Source of the DNA: Eggerthellales bacterium UBA948
GTDB lineage: Bacteria; Actinomycetota; Coriobacteriia; Coriobacteriales; UBA8131
NCBI GenBank assembly: GCA_002293265.1
Contig: DBCW01000143.1
Location: 8,758-15,534 of the forward strand
DNA length: 6,777 nucleotides
Reading direction: 5' to 3'
Positions 5,367-6,777 of the stretch are shown here, one piece after another (position 1 is the first letter of the stretch; each line of letters begins with the position of its first letter). The translations under genes and the position numbers were made by a program. The notes below the pieces were generated by a model. It saw nothing but the letters and a program-made list of their open reading frames with translations, did no database searches and was not told the origin of the DNA.

Positions 5367-6777
5367 CTATCTGATTGTTATGTTCTTTGTATATGTCTTT
5401 GTGCCTATCTTAATGGTAACTGTGTAGGTACCTGCTTTTAGCGCTTTCACAAAACCGGCTTTATCAACCGTTAAACCTGTTTTATTTGAAGATTTAAAAG
5501 TTATGTTTTGTCCTGTCGCGGTGGTAGGATTTAGCCTAATGGTAAGCTTCTTTAGTGATCCAACCGTCATGACACTAGGTCCGGATATAACTGCGCTCTT
5601 TAAGGCAACACTCTTTTTAACAACTTTTACAGTGACATTTAAGATTCGCCCATTTTTTGCTTTAGCAATTATCATTGCTTTTCCGGGATTACGTGCTGTC
5701 ACCTTTCCGTTTTGATCTACACTTGCCACATATGTATCGGTGCTGCTCCAGGTAAGATATGTCGAAAGCGGATTATTTCCCGAATATGACATTACCGGCA
5801 ATGTCATAGACCTACCTTTTGCTAAGTTGACTGTTTTTTGAGGTGTATCTATGTGCGTAATATTGTGTGTGGCAACTATGAACTTATATTCTTTGCCCCA
5901 AGAAATGTAGTCATCGTCGCCGTAAACCCTCATATAGTATATGCCATGTTGCAACTTTAAGATTTTCTTGGATCCGGACTGCATCAAACTGGACATTTTC
6001 GCATTACTCGCCACACCTTTAATAGACCATTCCAAACTATATCCTGCAGCATTATAAAGGTATACGTCCGCTTGTGTGTTAGCTGCAGACGAAGCAGGAA
6101 AACGAAAATCTATTGACATCCATGACGGCTGTGGAACATAGAAACGATAGTAATCGTAATCGTCTGACCAGCCGGGACGATACAAGCTGGCAGCATAAGT
6201 TGTTGCAAGGCTTAATGGATTGTTTGCGTTTTGAGCGTTATTGTTTTCAACTTCATATTTTCCTGCATCGTGAGCCACTCTTAAGCTATATGTTTGACCC
6301 CAAGATTTATCATCATCTTCTGCATAAGATCTTAGAAAATATGTTCCCTGCGGTAAAAACAAGTTTGTCGTTCTTGCACCTGCATTTATTAAGGCTGTAG
6401 TTCCGGCTCCTGAAACTGTCCTATATACATTCCATGACGCGCTGTAATCGATCTGGTTACTATACAAGTACAGGCTGGCAATATATGCACCATCGGTGCC
6501 GGTTGTGCCCAAGAAGTCGATTGTGACTTTTCCTGCTTGCGGTATGTAAAAGCGGTAATAATCGTAGTCTGAGCCTCTGCCGGGAATATATGTTGACCCC
6601 GTATAGTATTTCCCTAACGAGATGGGATCCGCATCGCTTTCGGTGCCGTTTGCCTCGGTCTCAATTGCACTTGATGGTGCATTGGTAACTCTTAGGGTAT
6701 ATGTCTGACCCCAAGAACTGTCATCAGATTCTGCGTAAGACCTAAGAAAATAAATTCCCTGCGGTAAAAACAAGTTT
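5367..6777 (-). CDS. Secreted or surface protein with PPC-like repeats and Big_2-like domains (5' truncated)
   Basis: The last ~470 residues of a larger protein; the reading frame runs off the right edge, so any signal peptide is out of view. Tandem units of about 134-137 residues come first. Each has an ExE-N segment, a D-Y-D-Y-Y-R-F core, and ends in a G-x-Y-[FY]-[LM]-R-x-Y...SWG-x-x-Y segment. They resemble PPC (pre-peptidase C-terminal) beta-sandwich domains. Two complete units and the end of a third are visible. They are followed by two Big_2-like immunoglobulin folds, roughly 313-384 (WSSTDTYVASVDQNGKVTA) and 388-468 counted from the TTG at 6773. The protein ends in a beta strand (TYTKNITIR) with no LPXTG motif, hydrophobic tail or choline-binding repeats, so anchoring must be N-terminal, non-covalent, or absent. 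It is the first visible gene of the minus-strand set, 19 bp before the GT2-GtrA gene. Adhesin or surface-layer-like roles are possible; none is shown. Confidence 0.75.
   Translation of the reverse strand, partial: NLFLPQGIYFLRSYAESDDSSWGQTYTLRVTNAPSSAIETEANGTESDADPISLGKYYTGSTYIPGRGSDYDYYRFYIPQAGKVTIDFLGTTGTDGAYIASLYLYSNQIDYSASWNVYRTVSGAGTTALINAGARTTNLFLPQGTYFLRSYAEDDDKSWGQTYSLRVAHDAGKYEVENNNAQNANNPLSLATTYAASLYRPGWSDDYDYYRFYVPQPSWMSIDFRFPASSAANTQADVYLYNAAGYSLEWSIKGVASNAKMSSLMQSGSKKILKLQHGIYYMRVYGDDDYISWGKEYKFIVATHNITHIDTPQKTVNLAKGRSMTLPVMSYSGNNPLSTYLTWSSTDTYVASVDQNGKVTARNPGKAMIIAKAKNGRILNVTVKVVKKSVALKSAVISGPSVMTVGSLKKLTIRLNPTTATGQNITFKSSNKTGLTVDKAGFVKALKAGTYTVTIKIGTKTYTKNITIR
5874..6275 (-). 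repeat. PPC-like repeat unit 3 (134 codons, diverged)
   Basis: A complete but more diverged unit: YEVENNNAQNANNP, then DDYDYYRFYVPQPSWMSIDF, then LQHGIYYMRVYGDDD and SWGKEYKFIV. The aromatic and acidic positions are kept while the closing segment has drifted (LQHG in place of LPQG). It borders the Big_2-like region and is probably the oldest, capping copy. Confidence 0.65.
6276..6686 (-). repeat. PPC-like repeat unit 2 (137 codons)
   Basis: A complete unit running from ETEANGTESDADP through SDYDYYRFYIPQAGKVTIDF to SWGQTYSLRV. It is the unit most like the partial one at the window edge, including long identical stretches of DNA, which points to a recent duplication or ongoing homogenisation. 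Confidence 0.7.
6687..6777 (-). repeat. PPC-like repeat unit 1, C-terminal end only
   Basis: This encodes the closing segment of a repeat (FLPQGIYFLRSYAE, then SWGQTYTLRV). It is nearly the same as the end of the next unit, and 6755-6777 is identical at 23 of 23 bases to 6344-6366, exactly 411 bp (137 codons) away. The rest of the unit lies beyond the window. Confidence 0.7.

Noticed and set aside
6771..6773. TTG at 6773 as the start of the surface protein
   Set aside because: It falls inside a repeat unit whose equivalent in the next unit is internal, and the frame is open to the window edge, so the gene continues upstream.

Overview
The window looks like part of a cell-surface glycan or glycoprotein locus in an AT-rich, probably Gram-positive bacterium (a low-GC firmicute or a low-GC coriobacterium would both fit). 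The support for that is indirect: purine-rich Shine-Dalgarno sites (AGAGG, AAGGA), a short UDP-glucose dehydrogenase, a secreted protein with PPC-like and Big_2-like domains, and a GtcA/CsbB/YfhO-style set of glycosylation enzymes. No rRNA, tRNA, transposase, CRISPR array or phage gene is visible, so the species cannot be named.

Layout. Bases 1-296 are non-coding. They hold a decamer direct repeat at the window edge, an extended -10 promoter candidate, and a structured GC-richer leader with a strong 12-bp hairpin followed by a pyrimidine-rich run. A plus-strand nucleotide-sugar dehydrogenase gene (ugd, 297-1511) follows. Everything from 1540 to 6777 is on the minus strand and converges on ugd with only 28 bp between the stop codons. 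In the direction of transcription the order is: a 5'-truncated secreted repeat protein (6777 to 5367); a fused GT2 (GtrB/DPM1-like) plus GtrA glycosyltransferase (5347 to 4235); a large polytopic GT-C-like membrane protein (4238 to 2373); and a small DUF1796-type putative papain-like cysteine peptidase (2241 to 1540), which appears to have its own promoter.

How the genes may work together. The GT2 domain would load a sugar onto a polyprenyl phosphate at the inner face of the membrane. The fused GtrA domain would help move it across. The GT-C-like protein, coupled to it by an ATGA overlap, would transfer the sugar to an outside acceptor. This is the three-component GtrA/GtrB/GtrS logic packed into two genes. 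The co-directional surface protein only 19 bp upstream is a candidate acceptor, and Ugd could supply UDP-glucuronate to the same locus. These links are inference from domains and gene order.

The most notable feature is a run of nine G within the GT2 coding sequence. Losing or gaining one G would end translation within a few codons, so the whole glycosylation module may be phase-variable, and it reads as ON in this copy.
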